From Triticum aestivum (Eukaryota; Streptophyta; Magnoliopsida; Poales; Poaceae), in NCBI RefSeq assembly GCF_018294505.1, contig NC_057801.1, forward strand, positions 431,238,619 through 431,302,618: a stretch of DNA of 64,000 bases, written 5' to 3'. Below are positions 45,255 through 56,742 of the stretch, in pieces. The notes below the pieces were generated by a model. It ran no database searches and was not told the DNA's origin. It was given only the letters and a program-made list of their open reading frames with translations. The stretch's first letter is position 1, and each line of letters starts with the position of its first letter. The position numbers and the translations under genes are program-made.

Positions 45255-46991
45255 TGAAGGAAATATGCCCTAGAGGCAATAATAAAGTTATTATTTATTT
45301 CCTTATTTCATGATAAATGTTTATTATTCATGCTAGAATTGTATTAACCGGAAACATAATACATGTGTGAATACATAGACAAACAAAGTGTCACTAGTAT
45401 GCCTCTACTTGACTAGCTCGTTAATCAAAGATGGTTATGTTTCCTAACCATGAACAATGAGTTGTTATTTGATTAACGAGGTCACATCATTAGTAGAATG
45501 ATCTGATTGACATGACCCATTCCATTAGCTTAGCACCCGATCGTTTAGTGTGTTGCTATTGCTTTCTTCATGACTTATACATGTTCCTATGACTATGAGA
45601 TTATGCAACTCCCGTTTACCGGAGGAACACTTTGGGTACTACCAAACGTCACAACGTAACTGGGTGATTATAAAGGAGTACTACAGGTGTCTCCAATGGT
45701 CGATGTTGGGTTGGCGTATTTCGAGATTAGGATTTGTCACTCCGATTGTCGGAGAGGTATCTCTGGGCCCTCTCGGTAATACACATCACATAAGCCTTGC
45801 AAGCATTACAACTAATATGTTAGTTGTGAGATGATGTATTACGGAACGAGTAAAGAGACTTGCCGATAACGAGATTGAACTAGGTATTGGATACCGACGA
45901 TCGAATCTCGGGCAAGTAACATACCGATGACAAAGGGAACAACGTATGTTGTTATGCGGTCTGACCGATAAAGATCTTCGTAGAATATGTAGGAGCCAAT
46001 ATGGGCATCCAGGTCCCGCTATTGGTTATTGACCAGAGACGTGTCTCGGTCATGTCTACATTGTTCTCGAACCCGTAGGGTCCGCACGCTTAAGGTTACG
46101 ATGACAGTTATATTATGAGTTTATGCATTTTGATGTACCGAAGGTTGTTCGGAGTCCCGGATGTGATCACGGACATGACGAGGAGTCTCAAAATGGTCGA
46201 GACGTAAAGATTGATATATTGGAAGCCTATGTTTGGACATCGGAAGTGTTCCGGGTGAAATCGGGATTTTACCGGGTTACCGGGAGGGTTACCGGAACCC
46301 CCCGGGAGCCATATGGGCCTTCATGGGCCTTAGTGGAAAGGAGAAAGGGGCAGCCCAAGGTGGCTGCGCCTCTTCCCCCTCCCCTAGTCCTATTAGGACT
46401 AGGAGAAGGTGGCCGGCCCCCCTCTCTCCCTTCCCCTCCGAGGAATCCTAGTTGGACTAGGATTGGGGGGAGGAATCCTACTCCCAGAGGGAGTAGGACT
46501 CTCCTGCGCCTCCCTCTATGGCCGGCCAGCCTCCCCCCTCTACTCCTTTATATACGGAGGCAGGGGCACCTCTAAACACACAAGTTGACACAAGTTGATC
46601 CACGTGATCGATTCCTTAGCCGTGTGCGGTGCCCCCTGCCACCATATTCCTCGATAATACTGTAGCGGAGTTTAGGCGAAGCCCTGCTGCTGTAGTTCAT
46701 CAAGATCGTCACCATGTCGTCGTGCTGACGAAACTCTTCCTCGACACTTTGCTGGATCGGAGTCCGGGGATCGTCATCGAGCTGAACGTGTGCTCGAACT
46801 CGGAGGTGCCGTAGTTTCGGTGCTTGATCGGTTGGATCGTGAAGACGTACGACTACTTCCTCTACGTCGTGTCATCGCTTCCGCAGTCGGTCTGCGTTGG
46901 GTACGTAGACAACACTCTCCTCTCGTTGCTATGCATCACATGATCCTGTGTGCGCGTAGGAAATTTTTTGAAATTTCTACGAAACCCAACA
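45255..46991 (+). repeat. Copia 3' LTR
   Basis: Same 1,737-bp length as the 5' LTR. The only differences noticed are T for C at 46717 and T for C at 46741. Confidence 0.95.
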
Positions 46992-46996
46992 CTCAT

Positions 46997-48477
46997 AACC
47001 ATTTACGACTGTTTTCACTAACCTTTATCACAAGCACTCTTCTTCTCACAAGCATACACATGCACAATCCCCATCGACCCTTTCTATATACATAGACATG
47101 CCTACGTGTCTCCCACATGCACATTATCTTTAGGCCTGTCTCTCACGCACGAGTATGATTCTAACAAAGCATTCTGTAGGATGCCCCTTAAAGTTAGGTT
47201 GGATGAATAGTAATATCAAAGATAAGGGGTTACCTTAGTCCGAGGACCTAGGGTTACAAATCCTAGCCAGCTTTGTCAGTGGACACAGAGTCCTTCGCGA
47301 CTCTGCTATCTTTGTCTTGTACGACTAGTCCTCCATGGGTCTCCCTAAATGCATCACGGGCCGACCAATGTGGCGCAGGACGCAACCGAACCAAGGGCCT
47401 CAGCTCGGCCCACCGGACCTCACACGGTGACACACCCTCTGCCCCCAGGTCTCATTATCTTCTCACACCCACACATACCAACACAGACACCACACAAAAT
47501 ATTTTCTCTCGTGCCTCTATCCCCTCCCCCTTGCATATACACACTCAAGGGCATCTCTTGTAGTGACATCCTATTCATGTCTCTCTCTCTAGAACTCTCT
47601 CATTTCTGGTGCTATCTCTCCCACGCCCCCTGCCGGCCCCACTATCCATGCCTCTCTCGAATATGTAATACATACACATACCTCTCTAGGCCCTGCCAAA
47701 TACATCAACTACACATTCATACATGTTACATCATGTACCCCATTGATCTAAAAAGCCCTCTTCACGTTTATTTCACATACAACATTCCTGTTGAATAAAA
47801 CCACACAAAGTGTGGCCAATTTTTATTTTTAGAATTTCTACATATATACAACATCATAAAGTTACATGGAGGAGTATGAACGTTAATTTGCATTGCATGG
47901 TGCCCCCAATGATATTTATTCCGCATTGTGAATTTTTATATTTTTATACTATATATAAAGTTAGTCATAATAAAGAGAAACGAAGAGCATCTCTCTCTCC
48001 ATCGCATACACCCCCTCTACGCTCCTTTCACGTACGCAGAAAAACTATCTCCAGGTCCTTTAAAAGTACGCCCCCAGCACATTCACGCATGTTTCATCTT
48101 TCTCTCGCGATATATACAGTGACGATCATTGTATTTGAAGCAAAAGCACGATACGTACATTGGACTTCAGAATCCACTCATTACGGTCACCATTTACGTT
48201 TTGTGGTTATTATACAGTCACGAGCTCACCGTACAACTCTGTATTTTCTCAAGACACGACTAGTTGACCAGTTAAATGCTCCATGTGGCACCTCAAATGT
48301 TGCATCACATTATCTCACTACCATTGGGCCCACATGTTGGCGTGTATAAGAATGAAAACAAACGATAAAAAAAATTGGACGGTGGTTCGAAGTCCTGACC
48401 GCGGGCACAACGGACAAGGTGGCCTTGTATTGGTATGCTGAGCCGTCTGTTTTAACACACATGAGCTGGTGTGGTGA
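46997..48477. other. Gene-poor sequence, CA/CT-rich in places
   Basis: Contains CACACACC and CTCTCTC low-complexity text and AT-rich stretches. Open frames of 96-179 codons on the + strand near 47273-48349 are cysteine- and histidine-rich by composition, overlap one another and show no domain. I call no gene. Confidence 0.5.
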
Positions 48478-48665
48478 TTATACACACACGCACGCATACA
48501 CACGAACTGCATGCATGCAACACTCACACGAACACACGCAGCCATGCATGCATGCAACACTCACACGTACACACACAACCATGCACGCACGCAACACTCA
48601 CACGCACGCACGCATGCATGCATGCACACACTACGCGACCAACACACACTCTCACGCTCAAATGC
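48478..48665 (+). repeat. CA-rich minisatellite
   Basis: About three copies of a unit of roughly 35-40 bp built from GCATGCAACACTCACACG followed by AACACACGCAGCCAT-like text, grading into (CACG)n and (CATG)n microsatellite. Confidence 0.85.
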
Positions 48666-49650
48666 TCAACCTACATGTGCATGCGCCCTGAAGGACACAT
48701 ACACAACCAGGTGGTTCCCGCGGACGGGTTGGAGTCTTATCGCGCCTGCGTAAATTTGTGTTTATCTGACCTTTTTCCTATGTGAACTGACAGGTGGGAC
48801 CCACAAGGGACGTGGTCAATTTAACTAGTCAACATAGTGCCACGCAGACTATTCGTCCGGTCAACAGAGGGCTTTACGATGATTAACGATGAGCAAGTGA
48901 CTGTATAATCACTGCAAAACGTATATAGTTACCGTAATGAGCATATTCGGAAGTCCAGTGACAGTATTACGCTTTTCACCTGAAATACACTGACCGCCCG
49001 TTTATTTATCACTTCTCTCGCTCTCTCTATGGAGCCGAGTAGGCCAATGTGCCAGTGCCTATTTGGTGCACGCCACGCCCATTATTGTTGTATTGGTTTC
49101 GTAAGAACGAACAAGCATTCACGTCTACTGTTCAAACTGTAGATATGAGTTACAAATGCTATGAAGACGAATACAAATATTTGAATCCACTTTATGCCCA
49201 ATTTCTCTCTGTTGGCCCTCCAAAAGTACATCTCTACACGTCCTCGCATGTTACATCTAACAACTATGCAATACAACACTACTACTACACTCTAACACAA
49301 TAAATCATATGTGTTTTTAGTTTTACTAGATCTCATATTGTCACTTAATTATTCAGTTTGCATACATTAAAATTGCCTTTGAAATATATGGCTAGTATCA
49401 TCTACCACGCTGAAAAAATCCCACCCTTGCCTGTTTAATCAGGTTTGTATCAATGGACCATGTGAAACAACAAAACTATAGTAGTACTACAGTACAAGTA
49501 AGAGTTCACTGGGCCACCGTGTCGTGTACTCCTCCATCGCAAGAGTGGAGCACTCGCTTTCATAAATGTTCTAGTCCCTTTCGCCGACATGTGGGACATC
49601 AAGAGTTAACAATGCAGAGCAGGAGGGATGAAGCCCCCAGTCATGGCATC
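48666..49650. other. Intergenic sequence, nothing recognised
   Basis: No domain-bearing frame or terminus is visible. Confidence 0.4.
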
Positions 49651-49659
49651 GATGTAGTA

Positions 49660-50345
49660 ATGAGCAATGAGGCATCAAATCACAAAGCCGCACCTTTCCC
49701 GTAGTTAAGTTAGAGGGACAAAGTAATAATGCTAAAAAAAGAAGTTGGAGGGATGAAGCAACCATCATTTCACTCATTGCTGAATCCGCTTCTTCCTCAT
49801 CCTCTTCAAGTTAACCACGTGTTGCTTCTGCCGTTGTTCTGCCTCATGTGGGACGCAGATCGGCTTGGTAAAGCATTGACACGTGGGACCACATGTTAGC
49901 AAACCGCTAGGCCAACGTCCTTTAAAAATAAGAAACCTCCCCCGCCATCCGCGCGGCAAAATCACCTCCTTTTTACTAATCTTGATACTATAACTTTTTA
50001 GATCAATATAATTGAGATTTGTATAGATAGCACACAGGAGCAAAACCAGGTGGTACGGTTAAGGGCATCCACAATGTGTAGCCAAATGTGAAAATAGCTT
50101 TTGGCATCGATGGGAACCATTGTGGACGGTGCTGCCAAAGCCAAAAAGATGGAACCGAAGCTCCCTAATTGATTGAGTGAAGGAATAGAAAAATGCAACC
50201 TCTCTCCTCTTTCTCCCGTGCTTGGACGCATGTACAATATAGAGCACAGAGTCTACTCCATGTCCCTTCTATCACAAATCACAAAGCAGTGAGGCGTCAA
50301 ATCACAAAGCACGGACGAAGCAACCATCATTTCACTCTTAGTCGA
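49660..50345. repeat. Diverged direct duplication about 600 bp apart
   Basis: GAGGCATCAAATCACAAAGC (about 49670) and GAAGCAACCATCATTTCACTC (about 49755) recur in the same order near 50290 and 50315. A GGGCATCCACAATG terminus typical of MITE ends occurs at 50063. Confidence 0.55.
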
Positions 50346-51424
50346 CTACGCTTCTCCATCGTCTTGTTTGAGAAACCACCTTACCACACTAAGCTGGATG
50401 GACGACGCTATTGTGTTGTACTAGTACATTTACGCTTCCTTTGTTTCAACGGACTTCCTGGATGCAAATAAGGCGGTTGTCTGGGCTTGCAGGCGACACT
50501 TGCGAATGACTTAGCATGGTCTCCCTCAATGGTGTTCTCTGTCGAACGCACTTTGCCAAACCACAACGTTCGAGGTATCGTCGATGTCATCGCAATGGGG
50601 AAGGAAGTCAAATAGTTACTACCTTCATTTTTCATACACAAGGCCAGTATATAAAAATTACAATTTGCAGAAGGACACTAACACTAATCGAGGCAAAATT
50701 GATGGGGTTTTCCTCTTACTAGCAACCAAGGACATTAATATACCCTTGCATGCATGCGGAAGTGAGAAGGTTGGTTTGCATGGCGCTGCATTAATCAAGC
50801 AACGAGGAGTGAGATGGTTAGCTCTTTGGGTGTTGGAGAAAAAAATACGCCTTAATTGACACGTCAAACAAGGATTTATATCTATCAATCCCCTGAAGGA
50901 AAACCCTGCCTTTCTTTTTTAACACAAGTAGTACTCCTACGTACGTACTTGTATCCTATTTGGGTCTAGGCCTTCCATTGCATACTTCGCCACACATTTT
51001 TGCCAAGCTTGCCTAAAGTTTTCAAAATTAGAAGGAGGTACATTTGTGCACGGCCGTCGCGGTCACACCGCACCCTCACACAGTCGCTCCTGCACGCCAC
51101 AAATCCAGCCAAGGGAATGCACCCTCACTGACATGTGAACCAAACTCAGCCATCCTACCGCTAACACATAATTTTCGTTCATACAGTATGTTTATCCAAC
51201 CGCATGTTTGGGAAGATCCGTACGGCCTGTGCGGTGGTCTGTTGGGGAAGAAGAAGAGGTGAGGAAGAAGGAGGAGACGTAGGACATTCATCCAACCGCC
51301 TGAAATGGTCGACTGACCCAAATGATGAAAGTCATGCGACTAGCATAAATATATGTTTTTACACAGCAAAAGATCCCTAAAAACAACAAAATAAAGAAAA
51401 ACTATCACTACTCGCGAAATGAGA
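50346..51424. other. Intergenic sequence, nothing recognised
   Basis: No gene structure seen; small frames on both strands overlap. Confidence 0.4.
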
Positions 51425-52341
51425 CGACCTCGTCGTCTTTGGCTGCCGGCGCGAACCAGCCGTAGCTGCCGACGTGTGTCTCTGCACCGTGGTTGTCCTC
51501 GGCCTCTAGCTACCCGTTCACGTGGAGCGTGCGGGCGCTCTGCACGAACGTGAGCACCGCTCGGTTCAAGTCCAGGATGTCCAGTTCTGCCTGCAGGAGG
51601 GCCTCGATGGCAGTGGCATCTGCGCGCTCCGCATTGAGTTGAGCCTCCGCCGCCCGATTCAAGTCCAGGACATCTAGTTCCGCCTGAAGGAGGGCCTCGA
51701 TGGTAGCAACATCCGCACGCTTCGCATCAAGTTGAGCCTCCGCCGCCCGGTTCACATCCACGACATATGGTTCCGCCTGCAGGAGGGCCTCGATGGAAGC
51801 GGCATTCGCGCGCTCTGCGTCAAGTTGAGCCTCTGCCTCCGGCCCTCCTTTAGTATCGCCAGGTTGAACCGCTGGTCCGCCTGCACCATGGGGGACCCGA
51901 ACGCTGGCACGAAGTCGACGTCCATCACCTCATACGCATCAGGGCCTTCTGCGCCATGACCTCCGCCATGAATATTGGATCGACTTCCTCCTCCTCAGAG
52001 CTTGGCTCTAGAGAACTTGGGGATTGTTCCGCCGCAAAGCGAGCTTGGGAACGGAGATCTGTGGCGCCGACCGCCGTCACAATTTCTGGCGGCGCTCCGG
52101 CATCAGCATCTTGTAGTACATGATCTTATGGTGCACCATGGCTTTCCGGCGAACTAGGGGACACTTGATGCGGGCTAGGGGATCGAAAGGTGGGGGAATG
52201 GGCTGGAGAGGAGGTGTGGTTTTGGGGCAGTGGCTGGCATAGGTGGAGCAGCGAAGGTTCTGGTGTGAATAGTGGTTTCGGTGACGACTGGTCAATCAGT
52301 TTTGACTGTACATCGCTCTTGTCGCGTTCGTGTTGCACCAC
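51425..52341 (-). pseudogene. Repetitive GC-rich ORF relic with 31-residue repeats
   Basis: On the - strand three frames together read as one protein-like text. 52341-52126 is Ser/Pro-rich. It continues, after a stop, into an Ala-rich part and an acidic EEEEVDPIFMAEVMAQ segment (about 52080-51940). After a frame change come DFVPAFGSPM, then helix-forming 31-residue repeats (51840-51562), and after a premature TAG (51510-51512) a conserved-looking tail, HVGSYGWFAPAAKDDE. The coherence of the text across breaks indicates a once-coding sequence. I know no function. Similar Ala/Glu/Leu-rich proteins are common in Triticeae and are often transposon-linked. Confidence 0.5.
51562..51840 (-). repeat. 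Three 93-bp repeats encoding 31-residue helices
   Basis: Units begin at 51562, 51655 and 51748 on the + strand. On the - strand each encodes RAAEAQLDAKRADVATIEAL-like text followed by LQAELDVLDLN. The Leu/Ala spacing suggests an amphipathic or coiled-coil helix. The third unit is slightly degenerate. Confidence 0.85.
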
Positions 52342-52507
52342 AGCACGCTGGACCCTCCACGTCGCTCACCGAATGGAACGCACTTCGTCTTGCGTTTTCG
52401 CTCGCTTGTGGGACCACAGTTGAGAGAAAACTGACGTCCCCCCTCCCGCGCCCGCGTCAGTTATACTACTACTAGAAGAGAGAGAGGCCGGCCGAGTGTT
52501 ACTAGTA

Positions 52508-52547
52508 CTCCCTCTGTTTTATGCGGAGTAAATAAAAACAGAGGGAG
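52508..52547. mobile_element. 40-bp miniature Stowaway
   Basis: CTCCCTCTGTTTTATGCGG then AGTAAATAAAAACAGAGGGAG, flanked by TA (52506-52507, 52548-52549). It retains only the two outermost ends of a larger Stowaway. Confidence 0.85.
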
Positions 52548-52597
52548 TATACTACTAGTACTTTGACTACACATAAAACTTATAGGTAAACTAGAAA

Positions 52598-52835
52598 GGA
52601 TCGGAGGGAGCATATTGTACATTCAAAAGCGAAACGAACAATTTATACCCTTTATATATGATTTGCTGATGCTATGATCACTGGTTCAAAATTTTGAATC
52701 CGCCTTAGGTATCACACATAAACCCACTCGTTTTCTCTCGGTTTCATCTCGGGGTCTGGATCGATTGAAAGAGTCCTAGGGTGGGTACAGTACATTCATT
52801 TCGCTTTTGAACATGCAATATACTCCCTCCGATCC
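52598..52835. repeat. Inverted repeat with Stowaway-like tips
   Basis: GGATCGGAGGGAGCATATTG..TTCAAAAGCGAAA on the left mirrors TTTCGCTTTTGAAC..CAATATACTCCCTCCGATCC on the right, with arms of about 40 bp around a loop of about 150 bp. The Stowaway tips face outward the wrong way for a single Stowaway, so this is a different foldback. Confidence 0.7.
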
Positions 52836-53280
52836 CCACGGACCCCCGGGTCATTTCTATCATAGAAACACACCAAACCTTTATCTCCTTGCACGACACA
52901 CACTTGATATCTCAACATCAATCGATCTTGTCAAGATGTGTCGTGGCATGAACCAAATGGGATGTCAAAACTAATATGGGAAGCGGCACATAGTGGAGGC
53001 AAAGTGAAACTTTAAACGAACCGTTTGTCTGTATGCATGTCGGACAAATTACAACATTGGAAATACAAGCATGGTCTAGGCCCACATGCGAATGATACTC
53101 GGCGGAATGTTCAAATGAGGCATGCGGGAGGATGGACTCGACCGGAGGGCGGCATGATCGATGGAGAAGAGGGTTGGAGAGGAATGAGAAATAAGCAACG
53201 CCACATGATTATACTTGAACGACTCAAATAAACAATAAGTTGTCTCGTTTTCCCTTCCGTCTTGGTCATGTACTAAGATA
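52836..53280. other. Intergenic sequence, nothing recognised
   Basis: No gene called. The small frame at 53025-53231 has no domain. Confidence 0.4.
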
Positions 53281-53447
53281 TTCCCTCCATTTTTATTTAC
53301 TCTGCATATTAGGTTTGACTGAAGTCAAACTTCATAAAATTTGACCAAATTTATAGAAAAAATATGAACATTTACAGTAGCAAATCTATATGATGTGAAA
53401 GTATATTCAATAATGAATCTAATGGTATTGATTTGTTATTGTATATG
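53281..53447. mobile_element. Stowaway MITE cut by a Gypsy LTR
   Basis: Left end TTCCCTCCATTTTTATTTAC with AGGTTTGACTGAAGTCAAAC inside, a common Triticeae Stowaway. The right half is missing because the LTR begins at 53448. The other half was not found after the Gypsy remnant. Confidence 0.75.
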
Positions 53448-55036
53448 TGATACGTCTCCAACATATCTATAATTTTTAATTGTTCCACGCTATTATATTA
53501 TCTGTTTTGGATGTTTAATGGGCTTTTATATGCTCTTTTATATTATTTTTGGGACTAACCTAGGTTCCGAAGACCCAGTGCCAGTTTCTGTTTTTTTTTG
53601 CCTATTTTAGAGTTTTACAGAAAAGGAATACCAAACGGAATAAAACCTTCGCGGTGATCTTTCTTGGACCGAAAGCAAACCAGAAGACTTGGAGATGAAA
53701 TCGGAGACGTAACGAGCAGGCCACGAGGCAGGAGGGTGCGCCCAGGGGAGGTAGGCGTGCCCCCACCCCCGTGGGCCCCTCGTAGCTCCACCGACCTAGT
53801 TCTTTCGCCTATATGTACTCTTATACCCTAAAAACATCAGGGGGAGCCATGCCACCACTTTTCTACCGCCGCAACCTTCTGTACCCGTGAGATCCCATCT
53901 TGGGGCCTTTTCCGGCGACCTGCCGGAGAGGGATTTGATCACAGAGGGCTTCTACATCAACACCATTACCTCTCTGATGAAGCGTGAGTAGTTTACCATA
54001 GACCTTTGGGTCCATAGTTATTAGCTGGATGGCTTCTTCTCTCTTTGATTCTCAATACAAAGTTCTCCTCGATGTTCTTGGAGATCTATTCAATGTAATA
54101 CTCTTTTGCGGTGTGTTTGCCGAGATCCGAGGAATTGTGGATTTATGATCAAGATTATCTATGAATATTATTTGGTTTTTCTCTGAATTCTTATATGCAT
54201 GATTTGATATCTTTGCAAGTCTCTTCGAATTATCGGTTACTAGATTGATCTTTCTTGCCATGAGAGAAGTGCTTAGCTTTGGGTTCAATCTTGCGGTGTC
54301 CTTTCCCAGTGATAGTAGGGGCAGCAAGGCACGTATTGTATTGTTGCCATCGAGGATAAAAAGATGGGTTTTTCATCATATTGCTTGAGTTAATTCCTCT
54401 ACATCATGTCATCTTGCTTAATGTGTTACTCCGTTCTTATGAACTTAATACTGTAGATGCATGCTGGATAGCGGTTGATGTGTGGAGTAATAGTAGTAGA
54501 TGCAGGCAGGAGTCGGTCTACTTGACACAGATGTGATGCCTATGTTCATGATCATTGCCTTAGATGTCATCATAATTATGCACTTATCTATCAATTGCTC
54601 GGCAATAATTTGTCCACCCACCGTAATAAATGCTATCTCGAGAGAAGCCACTAGTGAAACTATGGCCCTCGGGTCTCTTTTCGATTATATTGCATCTCTT
54701 TTCCATATTACTGAATCTCGTTTACATCTTGCTAGTTTCTGATCTATTATTTTCCAATCTCTACTTTCCAATCTATACATAAAAAATACCAAAAATATTT
54801 ACTTTATTATCTCTATCAGATCTCCCTTTTGCGAGTGACTGTGAAGGGATTGACAACCCCTTTATCGCGTTGGTTGCAAGTTCTTGATTGTTTGTGTAGG
54901 TATTTGGTGACTTGTGCATCGTCCTCCTACTGGATTGATACATTGGTTCTCAAAAATTGAGGGAAATACTTACGCTACTTTTCTGCATCACCCTTTCCTC
55001 TTCAAGGGAAAACCAACGCAAGCTCAAGAGGTAGCA
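53448..55036 (+). repeat. Gypsy 5' LTR
   Basis: Starts TGATACGTCTCCAACATATC; the end is placed at GTAGCA, 11 bp before the primer binding site, by comparison with the LTR ending at 61970. Length about 1,589 bp. Confidence 0.75.
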
Positions 55037-55047
55037 AAAAGAATTTC

Positions 55048-55065
55048 TGGCGCCGTTGCCGGGGA
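55048..55065 (+). other. Primer binding site for aspartate tRNA
   Basis: TGGCGCCGTTGCCGGGGA is complementary to the 3' end of plant tRNA-Asp. Confidence 0.85.
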
Positions 55066-55269
55066 GATCTTCGTCAAGTCAAGCCATACCAAGTACCCAT
55101 CATAAACTCTTCTCCTTGCATTACATTATTCGCCATTCGCCTCTCGTTTTCCTCTCCCCCACTTCTAAAGCGATTTTTGAAAACCTTTGCCTTTTCTTCG
55201 CCCCTCTTCCGTTCGTCCCTTTTCGCTTGCTTCTTGTGTGATTGTGTGTTGGACTGATTGCTTGTCACG

Positions 55270-56728
55270 ATGGCTCAAGATAATACTAAATTGTGTGACT
55301 TTTCCAATACCAACAACAATGATTTTATTAGCACTCCGATTGCTCCTACTACCAATGCTGAATCTTGTGAAATTAATGCCGCTTTGTTGAATCTTGTTAT
55401 GAAAGATCAATTTTATGGCCTTCATAGTGAAGATGCCGCATCCCATCTAAACAACTTCATTGATTTGTGTGATATGCAAAAGAAGAAAGATGTGGATAAT
55501 GATATTGTTAAATTGAATTTATTTCCATTTCCCTTAGGGATCGTGCTAAAACTTGGTTCTCATCTTTGCCTAAAAATAGTATTGATTCATGGAATAAGTG
55601 CAAAGATGCTTTTATCTCTAAGTATCTTCCTCCCGCTAAGATCATCTCCCTTAGGAACGATATTATGAATTTTAAGCAACTTGATCATGAGCATGTTGCA
55701 CAAGCTTGGGAGAGGATTAAATTGATGATACATAATTGCCCTACACATGGTTTGAATTTGTGGATGATTATACAAATTTTTTATGCCAGATTGAATTTTG
55801 CTTCTAGAAATCTTTTAGATTCGGTCGTGGGAGGCACTTTTATGGAAAGCACATCAGGAGAGGCTACTAAGCTCCTAGATAATATTATGGTTCAATGGCA
55901 CACCGAAAGATCTACTAGTAAAAAAGTTCATGCGATTCAAGAGATTACTGTTTTGAGTGGAAAGATGGATGAACTTATGAAATTGTTTGCTAATAAATAT
56001 GTTTCTTCTGATCCGAATGATATGCCTTTGTCCACTTTGATTTAGAATGATAATGAATATATGGATGTGAATTTTGTTGGTATGAACAATTTTGATTACA
56101 ACACTTATAGAGGCAATTTTTATCCTAGGCCGTTTCCTAGTAATTCCTCTAATAATTATGGTAATTCCTACAACAACTTTTATGGAAATTTTAATAAGTT
56201 GCCCTCTGATTTTGAGAATAGTGTTAAAGAATTTATGAGTTTGCAAAAGAATTTCAATGCTTTGATTGAAGAAAAATTGCTTAAGATTGATGAATTGGCT
56301 AGGAACGTGGATATAATTTCTCTTGATGTTGATCTTTGAAACTTAGATCTATTCGACCTAAGAATGATACCAAGGAGTCTCTCAAATCCATGATAATTTC
56401 CATTGAGGAGTGCAAAGAAAGAACCCGCTAGGATGCGTGCTAAAAAGATTGGTTTGTAAAAGCGTGTTCTTCTAGTTTTCATGATAATAATGATGAAGAT
56501 CTAAAAGTGATTGATGTGACTCCTATTAAATCTTTGTTTTCCAATATGAATCTTGATAAAGATGGGACTGGAGATGAGTTAACTTTAGTTAAAAGGCATC
56601 CCAATGATTTGGAGTTTTTAGATCTAGATGCAAAAATTGATAAAAGTGGGATTGAAGAGGTCAAAACTTTAAATAGCAGTGAACCCACTATTTTGGATTT
56701 CAAGGAAATTATGATAATTGTTCTTTAA
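55270..56728 (+). pseudogene. Gypsy gag, decayed
   Basis: ATG at 55270 starts MAQDNTKLCDF. Retrotransposon gag landmarks are SEDAASHLNNFIDLCDM (about 55420-55475), RAKTWFSSLPKNSIDSWNKC (about 55545-55605) and ARLNFASRNLLDS (about 55782-55820). A one-base deletion near 55535 changes frame. An in-frame TAG at 56043-56045 is a nonsense change, since similar text continues after it. A further frame break occurs near 56335. The Asn/Tyr-rich stretch at 56090-56200 is a low-complexity linker. This protein would form the particle. Confidence 0.8.
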
Positions 56729-56742
56729 TATATTGTATTTCA

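Larger units (their letters stand above)
38414..46991 (+). mobile_element. Complete Copia retrotransposon, BARE/WIS/Angela-like
   Basis: Two 1,737-bp LTRs bound an 8,578-bp element flanked by the perfect 5-bp duplication CTCAT (38409-38413, 46992-46996). A tRNA-iMet-type primer binding site and a purine-rich tract are in place. The internal order gag, protease, integrase, reverse transcriptase, RNase H is that of Ty1/Copia, but every domain is broken by stops, frameshifts or loss of catalytic residues. By eye the LTRs differ at two positions only (39876/46717 and 39900/46741). The element is thus structurally complete and young, but not autonomous. The family name is from memory of BARE/WIS/Angela LTRs. 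Confidence 0.93.

Noticed and set aside
47556..47568. CTTGTAGTG as the second end of the CACTA element
   Set aside because: The inner bases do not match the inverse of CACTAAAAAAATGCACTTC, so it is a chance match.
48419..48785. Cysteine/histidine-rich frames in the minisatellite
   Set aside because: Composition comes from the CACACG/GCATGC repeats; several frames are open at once.
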